A stretch of DNA of 64,000 nt. Source: Pseudomonas sp. PICF141 (lineage in GTDB: Bacteria; Pseudomonadota; Gammaproteobacteria; Pseudomonadales; Pseudomonadaceae). The translations under genes and the position numbers were made by a program. How positions within the stretch are numbered: the stretch's first letter is position 1; the number at the start of each line of letters is the position of its first letter. The notes under the pieces were generated by a model. It saw only the letters and a list, made by a program, of their open reading frames with translations, was not told the origin of the DNA and ran no database searches. Location of the stretch: assembly GCF_002286815.1 (NCBI RefSeq), contig NZ_MUNM01000054.1, positions 107,344 to 171,343 on the forward strand. The letters run 5' to 3'. Shown here piece after piece: positions 1-7,143 of this stretch.

Positions 1-1
1 G

Positions 2-562
2 TATCTCAATTCGCTGAACCAAACAATGTTTGCCGATACCGCAAGCCTTGAAGCCACGCTGGCAAAAGACCTTTCGGCCGCTGCCGGCAAACCGGTTGGC
101 GTGCGGGTTCGCAGCTTGAAAGAGGTTGAGGCAGAAGGCGTCGTGGCGTTGCCAGGTGTGTGCATCGATGACCTGGATATCAGCGTCAGCAACTACGAGC
201 ATCCGCGTGCGGAACTGCTGCGGTGCAATGAGTCGCTCATTATTGAAGAGTCCGTACACAGCCATTTGCTCAAATCCAACTGCCCGGTCACCAGCCAGCC
301 GGATTGGGGCAGCGTAGCGGTGGAGTATCGCGGCGCGGCGCTGGACCATGCGAGTCTGCTGGAGTACATCGTGAGCTTCCGTCAGCACTCGGACTTCCAT
401 GAGCAGTGCGTGGAGCGAATCTTTCTCGATCTGCAGCGGCTACTCAAGCCAGAGAAGTTGACGGTGTATGCACGGTATGTGCGTCGTGGCGGACTGGATA
501 TCAATCCGTATCGCAGTACGGAAGACGTGCAACTGCCGAACCATCGACTGGTTCGTCAGTAA
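2..562 (+). CDS. queF: NADPH-dependent 7-cyano-7-deazaguanine reductase QueF, 5' end outside window
   Basis: QueF reduces preQ0 to preQ1 with NADPH in the cytosol, a step of queuosine synthesis. The reading frame is already open at base 2 and continues through the first in-frame ATG at 26, so the gene begins upstream and this is the C-terminal part of the long (YqfD-type) form. The catalytic part is present: SNCPVTSQPDWG carries the Cys that forms the thioimide with substrate and the following Asp. The C terminus (NPYRSTE and NHRLVRQ) is typical of Pseudomonas QueF. A REP pair and a terminator follow. Identification is by recognition of the family motif. Confidence 0.96.
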   Translation, partial: YLNSLNQTMFADTASLEATLAKDLSAAAGKPVGVRVRSLKEVEAEGVVALPGVCIDDLDISVSNYEHPRAELLRCNESLIIEESVHSHLLKSNCPVTSQPDWGSVAVEYRGAALDHASLLEYIVSFRQHSDFHEQCVERIFLDLQRLLKPEKLTVYARYVRRGGLDINPYRSTEDVQLPNHRLVRQ

Positions 563-571
563 AGAACCAAG

Positions 572-659
572 GTGGGAGCGAGCCTGCTCGCGATGAGTCC
601 AGCACATTCAACATTGATGTTGGCTGACACTCAGCCGTCGCGAGCAGGCTCGCTCCCAC
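572..659. repeat. Pair of inverted REP palindromes (REPIN-like)
   Basis: The 22-base arm GTGGGAGCGAGCCTGCTCGC... at 572-593 is repeated as an exact reverse complement at 638-659, with a 44-base spacer. Each arm is itself nearly palindromic around GAGC...GCTC. This is the classic extragenic REP doublet of Pseudomonas, mobilised in trans by RAYT transposases. No RAYT gene is visible in the window. Confidence 0.85.
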
Positions 660-685
660 AGGGGTATTGGCAAATCCCGGATATG

Positions 686-719
686 AAAAAGCCCCGCTAT
701 CAATAGCGGGGCTTTTTTT
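686..719. terminator. Bidirectional intrinsic terminator between queF and the DUF4404 gene
   Basis: The stem GCCCCGCTAT / ATAGCGGGGC is flanked by an A-run on the left and a T-run on the right, so it can end transcription of queF (+) and of the convergent DUF4404 gene (-). Confidence 0.9.
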
Positions 720-732
720 GTATCTGATGGGT

Positions 733-996
733 TCAGATCCCCATGCTGACCAAGGCTTGCATGATGTTGCGCAAGGTCCCGGCAAATGCGGGATGTTCGA
801 CTTCGAAGCGCTCGACGGCCAGGTTCACATTGTCGACGAGGTTGGTGTCCGGGGTTTGGGTTTCGAGTTCAAGCTCAAGTTCGATCTGTTGCATCAGCGC
901 GTGCAGGTCGTCGCGCTCGGCTTCGGTCAGCGGTGGATTCTGTTCCAATTGCTCGCGCAGTTTGTTGAGCTGTTCTTGCAGTTCGCGGGCAGGCAT
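733..996 (-). CDS. DUF4404 family protein
   Basis: An 87-residue acidic, strongly helical cytosolic protein (MPARELQEQLNKL... ending NIMQALVSMGI). The heptad-like pattern of Leu and Glu/Gln over the first 55 residues suggests a coiled coil. The start at 996 is chosen because AAGGAAG lies 7-8 bases upstream; the open frame runs on to 1044 but the extra N-terminal residues look non-coding. It matches the DUF4404 family common in pseudomonads. No function is known to me. Confidence 0.85.
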   Translation of the reverse strand: MPARELQEQLNKLREQLEQNPPLTEAERDDLHALMQQIELELELETQTPDTNLVDNVNLAVERFEVEHPAFAGTLRNIMQALVSMGI

Positions 997-1105
997 GGCG
1001 TTCTTCCTTTTATCGATAGGCACTGGCATAGACCGCAGCAGCACGCCAAAGGTCTATGGCTGACCTTTAGATTAATCCACTCCCGGGCAAACTGCATGAT
1101 CTCGA

Positions 1106-1726
1106 TCAGGGCTTCTCGCCCTTGAGCCGGCGCAGGCTGATATCCGCCAGGCAAGTGTCGAGTTCGCCCAGATGATCGATCACTGAATGCACGCCCAGGC
1201 CGAACAACTGCATTGTTGCCCTGGCGCGCAGGTGTTCCCGTTCCTTTTGGCTCAAGGCCTGCCATTCGCTAAGGGCCAGCCCGCACAGCGAGCCGCAGGA
1301 CGCCAGGCCAATGGTCCACAGCCCGGCATTCAGGCCCGATTGCAGAAGTCGTGGTTCGCCGCTGACCAGCACGCAACCGTCCAGACGCTCGACATTCAAT
1401 GCCATCAACGCTTGCCAGCAGGCGTTCGGGGCCGGCCATGGATTGATTGTTGCCAGGTGTTGCGAAGGTTTGATCCATTCCGGGAGTGCCGCGGCCAGCG
1501 AGTGACTGAGGGCGGGGGGTAATTCATCGAGCCAGGCGCAAGGAATCCGTTGGCGCTGCAAGCTGGACAGGCTGTCCAGAGCGCCAAGCGTGACTTCGGC
1601 ATGCTCGGCAGTCAGCGTGCCGGCCTGGCGAGTGCGTGCGCCGAAATCCACCAGGCATCCGCTGAGGCCGAACAGTACCGCGGTCAGGCTGGGGGCGATG
1701 AGAGGCGTGGTTTCGGCGCGTGGCAT
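1106..1726 (-). CDS. HAD-superfamily, phosphonatase-like protein lacking the catalytic Asp
   Basis: A 206-residue cytosolic protein with a HAD-like fold related to phosphonoacetaldehyde hydrolase. The N-terminal segment LFGLSGCLVDFG aligns with the phosphonatase motif I (xLDWAGTxVDFG), but the nucleophilic Asp is replaced by Gly and the Thr by Cys. Later parts (VLVSGEPRLLQSGLNAGLWTIGLASCGSLCG) resemble the usual HAD core with the G-x-W-T-I-G strand. The start has AAGGATG upstream. It is probably a non-catalytic or regulatory member; it is not next to phosphonate genes. Confidence 0.7.
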   Translation of the reverse strand: MPRAETTPLIAPSLTAVLFGLSGCLVDFGARTRQAGTLTAEHAEVTLGALDSLSSLQRQRIPCAWLDELPPALSHSLAAALPEWIKPSQHLATINPWPAPNACWQALMALNVERLDGCVLVSGEPRLLQSGLNAGLWTIGLASCGSLCGLALSEWQALSQKEREHLRARATMQLFGLGVHSVIDHLGELDTCLADISLRRLKGEKP

Positions 1727-1927
1727 ATCAACATCCTTGAAATAGCAACAAGGCTATTCATGGACGGTGACAATTGAGTGACACCGATGTGAATCGCTTC
1801 CAGTCAACAGAGTCATCCGTAGGGCCATCGCGCACGATGCTGCCTAAACCGGGTTTTCCGTCATATACTAGCGGCCTTTGCGCCTGGGCCAAGCCCCCGC
1901 GCCAGTACGAATCCAAGGAGTTTCTCT

Positions 1928-2617
1928 ATGCGCTGGAGCAATCATCTCGCTCAGCTTTTTATGTGTGCCAGTGTATTGCTGGTTCCATTCGCGGCCCAGG
2001 CGGCCACGGAAGAAGACCCTTGGGAAAGCATTAACCGCCCGATCTACAAGTTCAACGATTTTGTCGACACTTACGCACTCAAGCCATTGGCTCAGGGCTA
2101 CCAATTCGTTACGCCGCAGTTTCTGGAAGAGGGCATCCACAACATGTTTCGCAACGTCGGCGACGTGACCAACCTCGCCAACGACGTGTTGCAGGCCAAG
2201 CCCGCTGCGGCCGGCGTCGATACCGCGCGTTTGATCTTCAACACCACTTTCGGCCTGCTGGGTTTCTTCGACGTGGGCACCCAAATGGGCCTGCATCGCA
2301 ATGATGAAGACTTCGGCCAGACCCTCGGTTATTGGGGCGTAGGCAGCGGTCCGTACCTGATGTTGCCGCTCATGGGGCCAAGCACCTTGCGTGATGCGCC
2401 TTCCAAGTATGTCGACGGCTATACCGGTCCATACCGTTATATCCACGATGTACCGGTGCGTAATTCGATCTTCGGCCTGAACATCGTCGACACCCGCGCC
2501 AATCTGCTGTCGGCCGAAAAAATGATCAGCGGCGACAAATACACCTTTATTCGCAATGCGTACCTGCAAAATCGCGAATTCAAGGTCAAGGATGGCCAGG
2601 TCGAAGACGATTTTTAA
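1928..2617 (+). CDS. mlaA: MlaA/VacJ family outer-membrane lipid-asymmetry protein
   Basis: MlaA sits in the outer membrane and removes surface-exposed phospholipids, passing them to MlaC and the MlaFEDB transporter. The 229-residue product starts with a signal sequence ending FAAQA-A and then the family core DPWESINRPIYKFND, the conserved F-N-T-x-x-G-L-L-G-F-x-D-V segment (near residues 105-117) and LGYWGVGSGPYLMLPLMGPS. No Cys follows the signal sequence, so unlike E. coli MlaA this one does not look lipidated. AAGGAG lies just upstream of the ATG. The mlaBCDEF genes are not in the window. Confidence 0.93.
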   Translation: MRWSNHLAQLFMCASVLLVPFAAQAATEEDPWESINRPIYKFNDFVDTYALKPLAQGYQFVTPQFLEEGIHNMFRNVGDVTNLANDVLQAKPAAAGVDTARLIFNTTFGLLGFFDVGTQMGLHRNDEDFGQTLGYWGVGSGPYLMLPLMGPSTLRDAPSKYVDGYTGPYRYIHDVPVRNSIFGLNIVDTRANLLSAEKMISGDKYTFIRNAYLQNREFKVKDGQVEDDF

Positions 2618-2634
2618 TCTCGACCGGTAAAACG

Positions 2635-2663
2635 AAGAAGGCGGCCATTTGGCCGCCTTCTTT
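2635..2663 (+). terminator. Intrinsic terminator after mlaA
   Basis: The hairpin AAGAAGGCGGCC-ATTT-GGCCGCCTTCTT ends in a short T-run 18 bases after the mlaA stop. Confidence 0.88.
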
Positions 2664-2692
2664 CGTTGGCTGGCGCCTCGTCGCCCTCATGA

Positions 2693-2767
2693 TTAGCAAC
2701 ACATCGGCATCCACTCCATGCGGATGAAATCGCGCTTTTCCCTGTAGTCCCGGCCGGTTTGGCTCAT
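2693..2767 (-). pseudogene. Remnant of a PilZ-domain gene (or 24-residue microprotein)
   Basis: This short frame on the minus strand encodes MSQTGRDYREKRDFIRM followed by seven residues and TAA. RDYxEKRDFIRM is the N-terminal signature of the small Pseudomonas PilZ (cyclic-di-GMP binding) proteins, and from memory P. aeruginosa carries a PilZ gene (PA2799) between vacJ and the response-regulator gene at this very position. Only 26 bases separate the stop from the mlaA terminator, so the PilZ domain is absent. AAGGAAG precedes the ATG. The likeliest reading is a deletion relic whose start region survives; translation as a microprotein cannot be excluded. Confidence 0.5.
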
Positions 2768-3042
2768 GGCTCGATACTTCCTTTGGGTTACGGTTTTGCC
2801 TGTTCTTATAACTCCCGGTGATTTGACAGGTAAAGACGTCAAGCGACCATCGGTGTGAGCTTGAAACGCCTCGCGGATGGGAGTACCGTCTGCGCCTTAG
2901 AAGGGCACCTTTGGTGTACCCGTAATTAGGGCCAATGCTCGAAAACGGTGCGGCAGAGAGGCTAGAAAGCGAATCCAGTAGTGTGTGCGAGGGCCAATGC
3001 CCAGCCTGCTACGCCAACCTAATTCTGGCGCCGTTTGCCCAC

Positions 3043-4224
3043 ATGCCAAAAACCAGTGCCACGCTGCTGATAATCGATGATGACGAAGTAGTGCGCGCGA
3101 GCCTCGCGGCCTACTTGGAAGACAGTGGTTTCAGTGTCCTGCAGGCCAGTAACGGTCAGCAGGGTCTTCAGGTATTCGAGCAAGACAAGCCCGACTTGGT
3201 CATCTGCGATCTGCGCATGCCGCAGATGGGCGGACTCGAACTCATTCGCCAGGTCACCGAGCTGTCGCCGCAAACCCCAGTGATTGTGGTGTCGGGCGCG
3301 GGCGTGATGAACGATGCGGTCGAGGCCCTGCGCCTGGGCGCGGCGGACTATCTGATCAAGCCTCTTGAAGATCTGGCGGTGCTCGAGCACTCCGTGCGCC
3401 GGGCCCTGGATCGTGCGCGTCTGCTGCTGGAAAACCAGCGCTATCGCGAGAAGCTGGAAAAGGCCAACCGCGAGCTCGAAGCCAGCCTGAATCTGCTCCA
3501 GGAAGACCAGAACGCCGGTCGCCAGGTGCAGATGAACATGCTGCCGGTCAGCCCCTGGAGCATCCACGAGTTCCAGTTTGCGCATCAGATCATTCCGTCG
3601 CTGTACCTGTCGGGCGATTTCGTCGACTACTTTCGGGTCGATGAGCGTCGGGTAGCGTTTTACCTCGCGGATGTTTCCGGCCATGGCGCCTCTTCAGCCT
3701 TCGTTACCGTGCTGCTGAAGTTCATGACCACGCGCTTGTTATTCGAATCCAAGCGCAACGGCACGTTGCCAGAGTTCAAGCCTTCAGAGGTTCTTGGTCA
3801 TATCAACCGGGGCCTGATCAGTTGTAAGCTGGGTAAACACGTCACAATGGTCGGTGGAGTCATCGACGAGGAGACCGGTTTGTTGACCTATAGCATCGGC
3901 GGTCATCTGCCGTTGCCTGTGTTATACACGCCAGACAGTGTTCGTTACCTGGAAGGGCGCGGCTTGCCGGTGGGGCTTTTCAATGAAGCCACCTACGAAG
4001 ACCACGTTCTGGAATTGCCGCCAGTATTCAGCCTGACGCTGATGTCTGATGGCATTCTGGACCTTTTGCCAGAACCCACACTCAAAGATAAAGAAGCTGC
4101 TTTACCTCAACGGGTGAAGGCAGCTGGCGGCAGCCTGGATGGTCTGCGCCAGGTTTTTGGATTGGCCACGCTAGGGGAGATGCCGGATGATATCGCCCTG
4201 TTGGTGTTGAGCAGGAATCTTTAA
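3043..4224 (+). CDS. Response regulator with PP2C-type (SpoIIE-like) phosphatase output
   Basis: A 393-residue cytosolic protein. The receiver domain (residues ~5-120) has the acidic pair DDD, the phospho-acceptor Asp in LVICDLRMPQMGG and the Lys in YLIKPLED. A helical linker (~125-165, LEKANRELEASLNLLQED) leads to a PP2C/SpoIIE phosphatase domain with SGDFVDYF, LADVSGHGASSA and MSDGILDL metal-binding motifs. Such proteins dephosphorylate a partner STAS anti-anti-sigma factor, which is the next gene. The ATG at 3043 is chosen because the receiver starts there, as in homologues; the frame is open back to 2935 and neither start has a strong ribosome site. It resembles PA2798/RssB. Confidence 0.88.
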   Translation: MPKTSATLLIIDDDEVVRASLAAYLEDSGFSVLQASNGQQGLQVFEQDKPDLVICDLRMPQMGGLELIRQVTELSPQTPVIVVSGAGVMNDAVEALRLGAADYLIKPLEDLAVLEHSVRRALDRARLLLENQRYREKLEKANRELEASLNLLQEDQNAGRQVQMNMLPVSPWSIHEFQFAHQIIPSLYLSGDFVDYFRVDERRVAFYLADVSGHGASSAFVTVLLKFMTTRLLFESKRNGTLPEFKPSEVLGHINRGLISCKLGKHVTMVGGVIDEETGLLTYSIGGHLPLPVLYTPDSVRYLEGRGLPVGLFNEATYEDHVLELPPVFSLTLMSDGILDLLPEPTLKDKEAALPQRVKAAGGSLDGLRQVFGLATLGEMPDDIALLVLSRNL

Positions 4225-4706
4225 TGAGTACCGGTAGAATCCAGTTCGCCGAGCAGGACGGCACCTTCGTCCTGAAGTTCATCGGTGAAGTTCGCCTGAC
4301 CCTGTGTTCGGCGTTGGATGCGACTATCGAGCGGATCTTCACCGCGTTGAATTTCAACGCCATCGTGATCGATCTGACCGAAACCCGCAGCATCGATAGC
4401 ACCACCCTGGGCCTGCTGGCCAAATTGTCGATCCTGTCGCGGCAAAAGGTCGGCCTGCTGCCGACCGTCGTCACCACCCACGAAGACATCACCCGCCTGC
4501 TGCAGTCCATGGGTTTTGAGCAAGTGTTCAACATCGTTGATCGCCCGGTCCCATGCCCTGAATGCCTGACCGACCTGCCGGATCAGGACCAGTCCGAAGA
4601 AGTGGTGCGGGTCAAAGTCCTTGAGGCGCATAAAATCCTCATGGGCCTGAACGACTCCAACCGTGAGGCGTTTCATGACCTGGTGAATGCGCTGGAGCGG
4701 CACTGA
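4224..4706 (+). CDS. STAS-domain anti-sigma factor antagonist
   Basis: A 160-residue cytosolic protein. The STAS domain spans roughly residues 1-105, with the phosphorylatable Ser in TRSIDSTTLGLL. A C-terminal extension contains a CPEC pair (VPCPECLTDLP) and a helical tail. Its ATG overlaps the TAA of the preceding phosphatase gene (TAATG), so the two are translationally coupled. The expected role is partner switching: the PP2C output dephosphorylates this protein, which then sequesters an anti-sigma factor or other kinase. The kinase partner is not visible here. It corresponds to PA2797. Confidence 0.9.
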   Translation: MSTGRIQFAEQDGTFVLKFIGEVRLTLCSALDATIERIFTALNFNAIVIDLTETRSIDSTTLGLLAKLSILSRQKVGLLPTVVTTHEDITRLLQSMGFEQVFNIVDRPVPCPECLTDLPDQDQSEEVVRVKVLEAHKILMGLNDSNREAFHDLVNALERH

Positions 4707-4782
4707 TCCACTGAAACGGTGTGGGTCGGGCTGACCCGCACTAGCCCCGCGCAAACACGCCATCTCGACCCACCACGAATCC

Positions 4783-4816
4783 CCTGTAGGCGCGAGGCTT
4801 GTCCGCGAAGGCGCCA
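4783..4816. repeat. Single REP-like element
   Basis: CTGTAGGCGCGAGGCTTGTC followed by CGCGAAGGCG resembles the common fluorescent-Pseudomonas REP unit (CTGTAGGAGCGAGC..GCTCGCGAAGGC), present here as a single diverged copy. Confidence 0.55.
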
Positions 4817-4872
4817 TAACGGTCAGCACATCCCCCAGCGCGAAGCCTATTCAATCTCCAGCATCAACACAC

Positions 4873-4907
4873 AAAAAAGGGCGAACCCGCTAAGGTTCGC
4901 CCTTTTT
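4873..4907. terminator. Bidirectional terminator between the STAS gene and tal
   Basis: An A-run, the stem AGGGCGAACC / GGTTCGCCCT with a short loop, and a T-run. It serves the STAS gene (+) and the convergent tal (-). Confidence 0.9.
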
Positions 4908-4925
4908 GCACAGCTTCGAACTAGA

Positions 4926-5852
4926 TCACAGCTTGGCCTGCAACAACGCCTCAAGCTTCTCTTGGTCCCGAGCAAACTGACGAATCCCCTCCGCCAGCTT
5001 TTCGGTCGCCATTGCATCCTCGTTGGATAGCCAACGGAACTGCGCTTCATTGAGGCTCAGGCGCGCCTCGCCAGCATGCCCCGGCGCCAGTTTGCGCTCG
5101 AGCTTGCCAGTATCCGCCGCCAGCTTCTCCAGCAGGTCCGGGCTAATGGTCAGGCGATCACAACCGGCAAGATGTTCGATCTGATTCAGATTACGGAAGC
5201 TCGCGCCCATCACTACAGTCTTGTAGTCATTGGCCTTGTAGTAGTTATAGATGCGGGTCACCGACTGCACGCCCGGATCATCCGCGCCGGTGTAGTCGTT
5301 GCCGGTGGCTTTCTTGTACCAATCGTAGATACGGCCCACGAACGGCGAAATCAGAAACACTCCGGCATCGGCACAAGCGGCAGCCTGAGCGAAGGAGAAC
5401 AGCAGCGTCAGGTTGCACTGAATGCCTTCCTTTTCCAGCTTCTCGGCGGCGCGGATACCTTCCCAGGTCGAAGCGATCTTGATCAGTACACGGTCACGGC
5501 CAATGCCGGCCTTTTCATACAGGTCGATCAGGCGATGTGCACGCTTCAATATCGCATCGGTGTCGAACGACAGGCGCGCATCCACTTCGGTGGAAATACG
5601 GCCCGGTATAACCTTGAGAATTTCTTGCCCTACCGCAACGCCAAAACGGTCGCTGGCCAGGCCCACATCACCCTTGCAGTCGTGAACGCACGCGTTCAGC
5701 AACTCGGCATAACCGGCAATGGATGCCGCTTTGAGCAGCAGGGAAGGGTTGGTGGTAGCGTCCACGGGTTTAACGCGAGCGATTGCTTCGAAGTCGCCAG
5801 TGTCGGCAACCACGGTGGTCATTTGTTTGAGTTGTTCCAGCTTGGAAGTCAT
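4926..5852 (-). CDS. tal: Transaldolase
   Basis: The 308-residue cytosolic transaldolase of the pentose phosphate pathway moves a dihydroxyacetone unit from sedoheptulose 7-phosphate to glyceraldehyde 3-phosphate. Length and motifs fit class I TalB: the Schiff-base Lys lies in VLIKIASTWEGI, with DATTNPSLLLKA near the N terminus and a phosphate-binding region around GASFRN. The gene lies alone between a terminator and dusA, pointing away from the prophage. Confidence 0.98.
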   Translation of the reverse strand: MTSKLEQLKQMTTVVADTGDFEAIARVKPVDATTNPSLLLKAASIAGYAELLNACVHDCKGDVGLASDRFGVAVGQEILKVIPGRISTEVDARLSFDTDAILKRAHRLIDLYEKAGIGRDRVLIKIASTWEGIRAAEKLEKEGIQCNLTLLFSFAQAAACADAGVFLISPFVGRIYDWYKKATGNDYTGADDPGVQSVTRIYNYYKANDYKTVVMGASFRNLNQIEHLAGCDRLTISPDLLEKLAADTGKLERKLAPGHAGEARLSLNEAQFRWLSNEDAMATEKLAEGIRQFARDQEKLEALLQAKL

Positions 5853-6030
5853 GGGCGTGCTCTATCCTTTGGGTCTTATGACATTACCCGAGCGCTGACA
5901 GCCACTCAAGGGTGCGTATGTGTATCGCAGGCCCCAGCGGCAACAACCTGAAAACGGATGTTTGAAAGGCGGGGCGTGGTATCGGTAGATACGATGCTCA
6001 AATGGGGCTCGGGTTCAACACAAGTGACGG

Positions 6031-7041
6031 TTAGCGCCCCTCCAACAACTCCGCCGCCTGATCCAGCAACGCCAAAGGCTCTTTAGCCTTGTGAATATCC
6101 ACCGACAACAACTGACGAAACTTGCGCGCCCCCGGAAAACCGGTGCCCAGTCCCAGCACATGCCGAGTGATGTGATGCATCGCACCGCCGGCCAGCAAGT
6201 GCTCGGCGATATAAGGCCGTAATTGAGCCAGCGCCTCAGCCCGGCTGATCACCGGCGTCGTGCTGCCAAACAACTGCTGATCCACCTCAGCCATCACATA
6301 GGGATTGTGATACGCCTCACGGCCCAGCATCACGCCGTCGAACGTCTGCAAATGCTCGTGACACGCCTCCAGCGTCTTGATCCCCCCGTTGAGAATAATC
6401 TCCAGCTCTGGAAAATCCGTCTTCAACCGCGCCGCCACGTCATAGCGCAGAGGCGGAATATCGCGGTTCTCCTTCGGCGACAACCCCTCCAGAATCGCAA
6501 TTCGCGCATGCACCGTGAAACTCGTGCACCCGGCATCCCGAACCGTGCCGACGAAATCGCACAGCTCCTCATAACTGTCCCGTCCATTGATCCCGATCCG
6601 GTGCTTCACCGTCACCGGAATCGACACCGCATCCCGCATGGCCTTCACACAATCAGCCACCAACCGCGGATGCCCCATCAGGCATGCACCGATCATATTG
6701 TTCTGCACCCGATCACTCGGGCAGCCGACGTTCAGGTTTACCTCGTCGTAACCGTGCTCCTGCGCCATGCGTGCGCAGGCGGCCAGGTCCAGCGGGACAC
6801 TGCCGCCGAGCTGTAAAGCTAGCGGGTGTTCGGCTTCGTTGTGACGCAGGAAGCGCTCGTGATCGCCATTGAGGAGCGCGCCGGTGGTGACCATTTCGGT
6901 GTAGAGGAGAGCGTGCTTGGAGAGCAGGCGTAGGAAGAAACGGCAGTGACGGTCTGTCCAATCCATCATGGGTGCAACGCTAAACCGCCGAGACAGCGCA
7001 GAGCTTGTGTTCTGTGGGTTAGTGACTGTTTTAGCTAACAT
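6031..7041 (-). CDS. dusA: tRNA-dihydrouridine(20/20a) synthase DusA with a phage-supplied N terminus
   Basis: DusA reduces U20/U20a in tRNA with NADPH and FMN. The 336-residue product has the family order: SVAPMMDWTDRHCR (FMN loop), catalytic Cys in NVGCPSDRVQ, the Lys/His phosphate site VKHRIG and VHAR, then NGGI and GREAYHNPYV. The first codons upstream of about base 6969 come from the inserted prophage: the displaced native 5' end survives at 41692-41769. The phage therefore supplies a new start codon and the ribosome site (GCAGAGAAAA), keeping the host enzyme intact. The native sequence predicted from the relic began MPLITATPAP instead of MLAKTVTNPQ. Confidence 0.96.
   Translation of the reverse strand: MLAKTVTNPQNTSSALSRRFSVAPMMDWTDRHCRFFLRLLSKHALLYTEMVTTGALLNGDHERFLRHNEAEHPLALQLGGSVPLDLAACARMAQEHGYDEVNLNVGCPSDRVQNNMIGACLMGHPRLVADCVKAMRDAVSIPVTVKHRIGINGRDSYEELCDFVGTVRDAGCTSFTVHARIAILEGLSPKENRDIPPLRYDVAARLKTDFPELEIILNGGIKTLEACHEHLQTFDGVMLGREAYHNPYVMAEVDQQLFGSTTPVISRAEALAQLRPYIAEHLLAGGAMHHITRHVLGLGTGFPGARKFRQLLSVDIHKAKEPLALLDQAAELLEGR
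6956..6969. other. attL core in dusA
   Basis: GTCCAATCCATCAT here matches GTCCGATCCATCAT at 41699-41712 with one mismatch. It encodes part of the conserved MMDWT segment of DusA. Weaker similarity continues to about 6990, as expected when phage DNA mimics the host coding sequence. Confidence 0.8.
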
Positions 7042-7098
7042 TTTTCTCTGCGCATTCTGGGCCGTTTTTGGGCGTTTTCAGGCGTTTTTTAAAGGCCG

Positions 7099-7137
7099 GT
7101 GGTAAAATGTACCACTCACTTTCTCATTTGTACCACT
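7099..7137. promoter_or_regulatory. Palindrome and direct repeat between dusA and the integrase gene
   Basis: GTGGTA-AAATG-TACCAC (7099-7115) is a perfect inverted repeat, and TGTACCACT occurs at 7108-7116 and again at 7129-7137, just before the integrase ATG at 7144. The site is placed to bind integrase arms, an excisionase, or a repressor of int. The binding protein is not known. Confidence 0.55.
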
Positions 7138-7143
7138 GGAACG

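Noticed and set aside
667..1125. A 152-codon open frame on the plus strand over the DUF4404 gene
   Set aside because: It is the antisense of a recognised protein, lacks a ribosome site and has no family features.
5076..5951. A 291-codon open frame opposite tal
   Set aside because: Complementary to the transaldolase frame; high-GC Pseudomonas genes often leave such antisense frames open.
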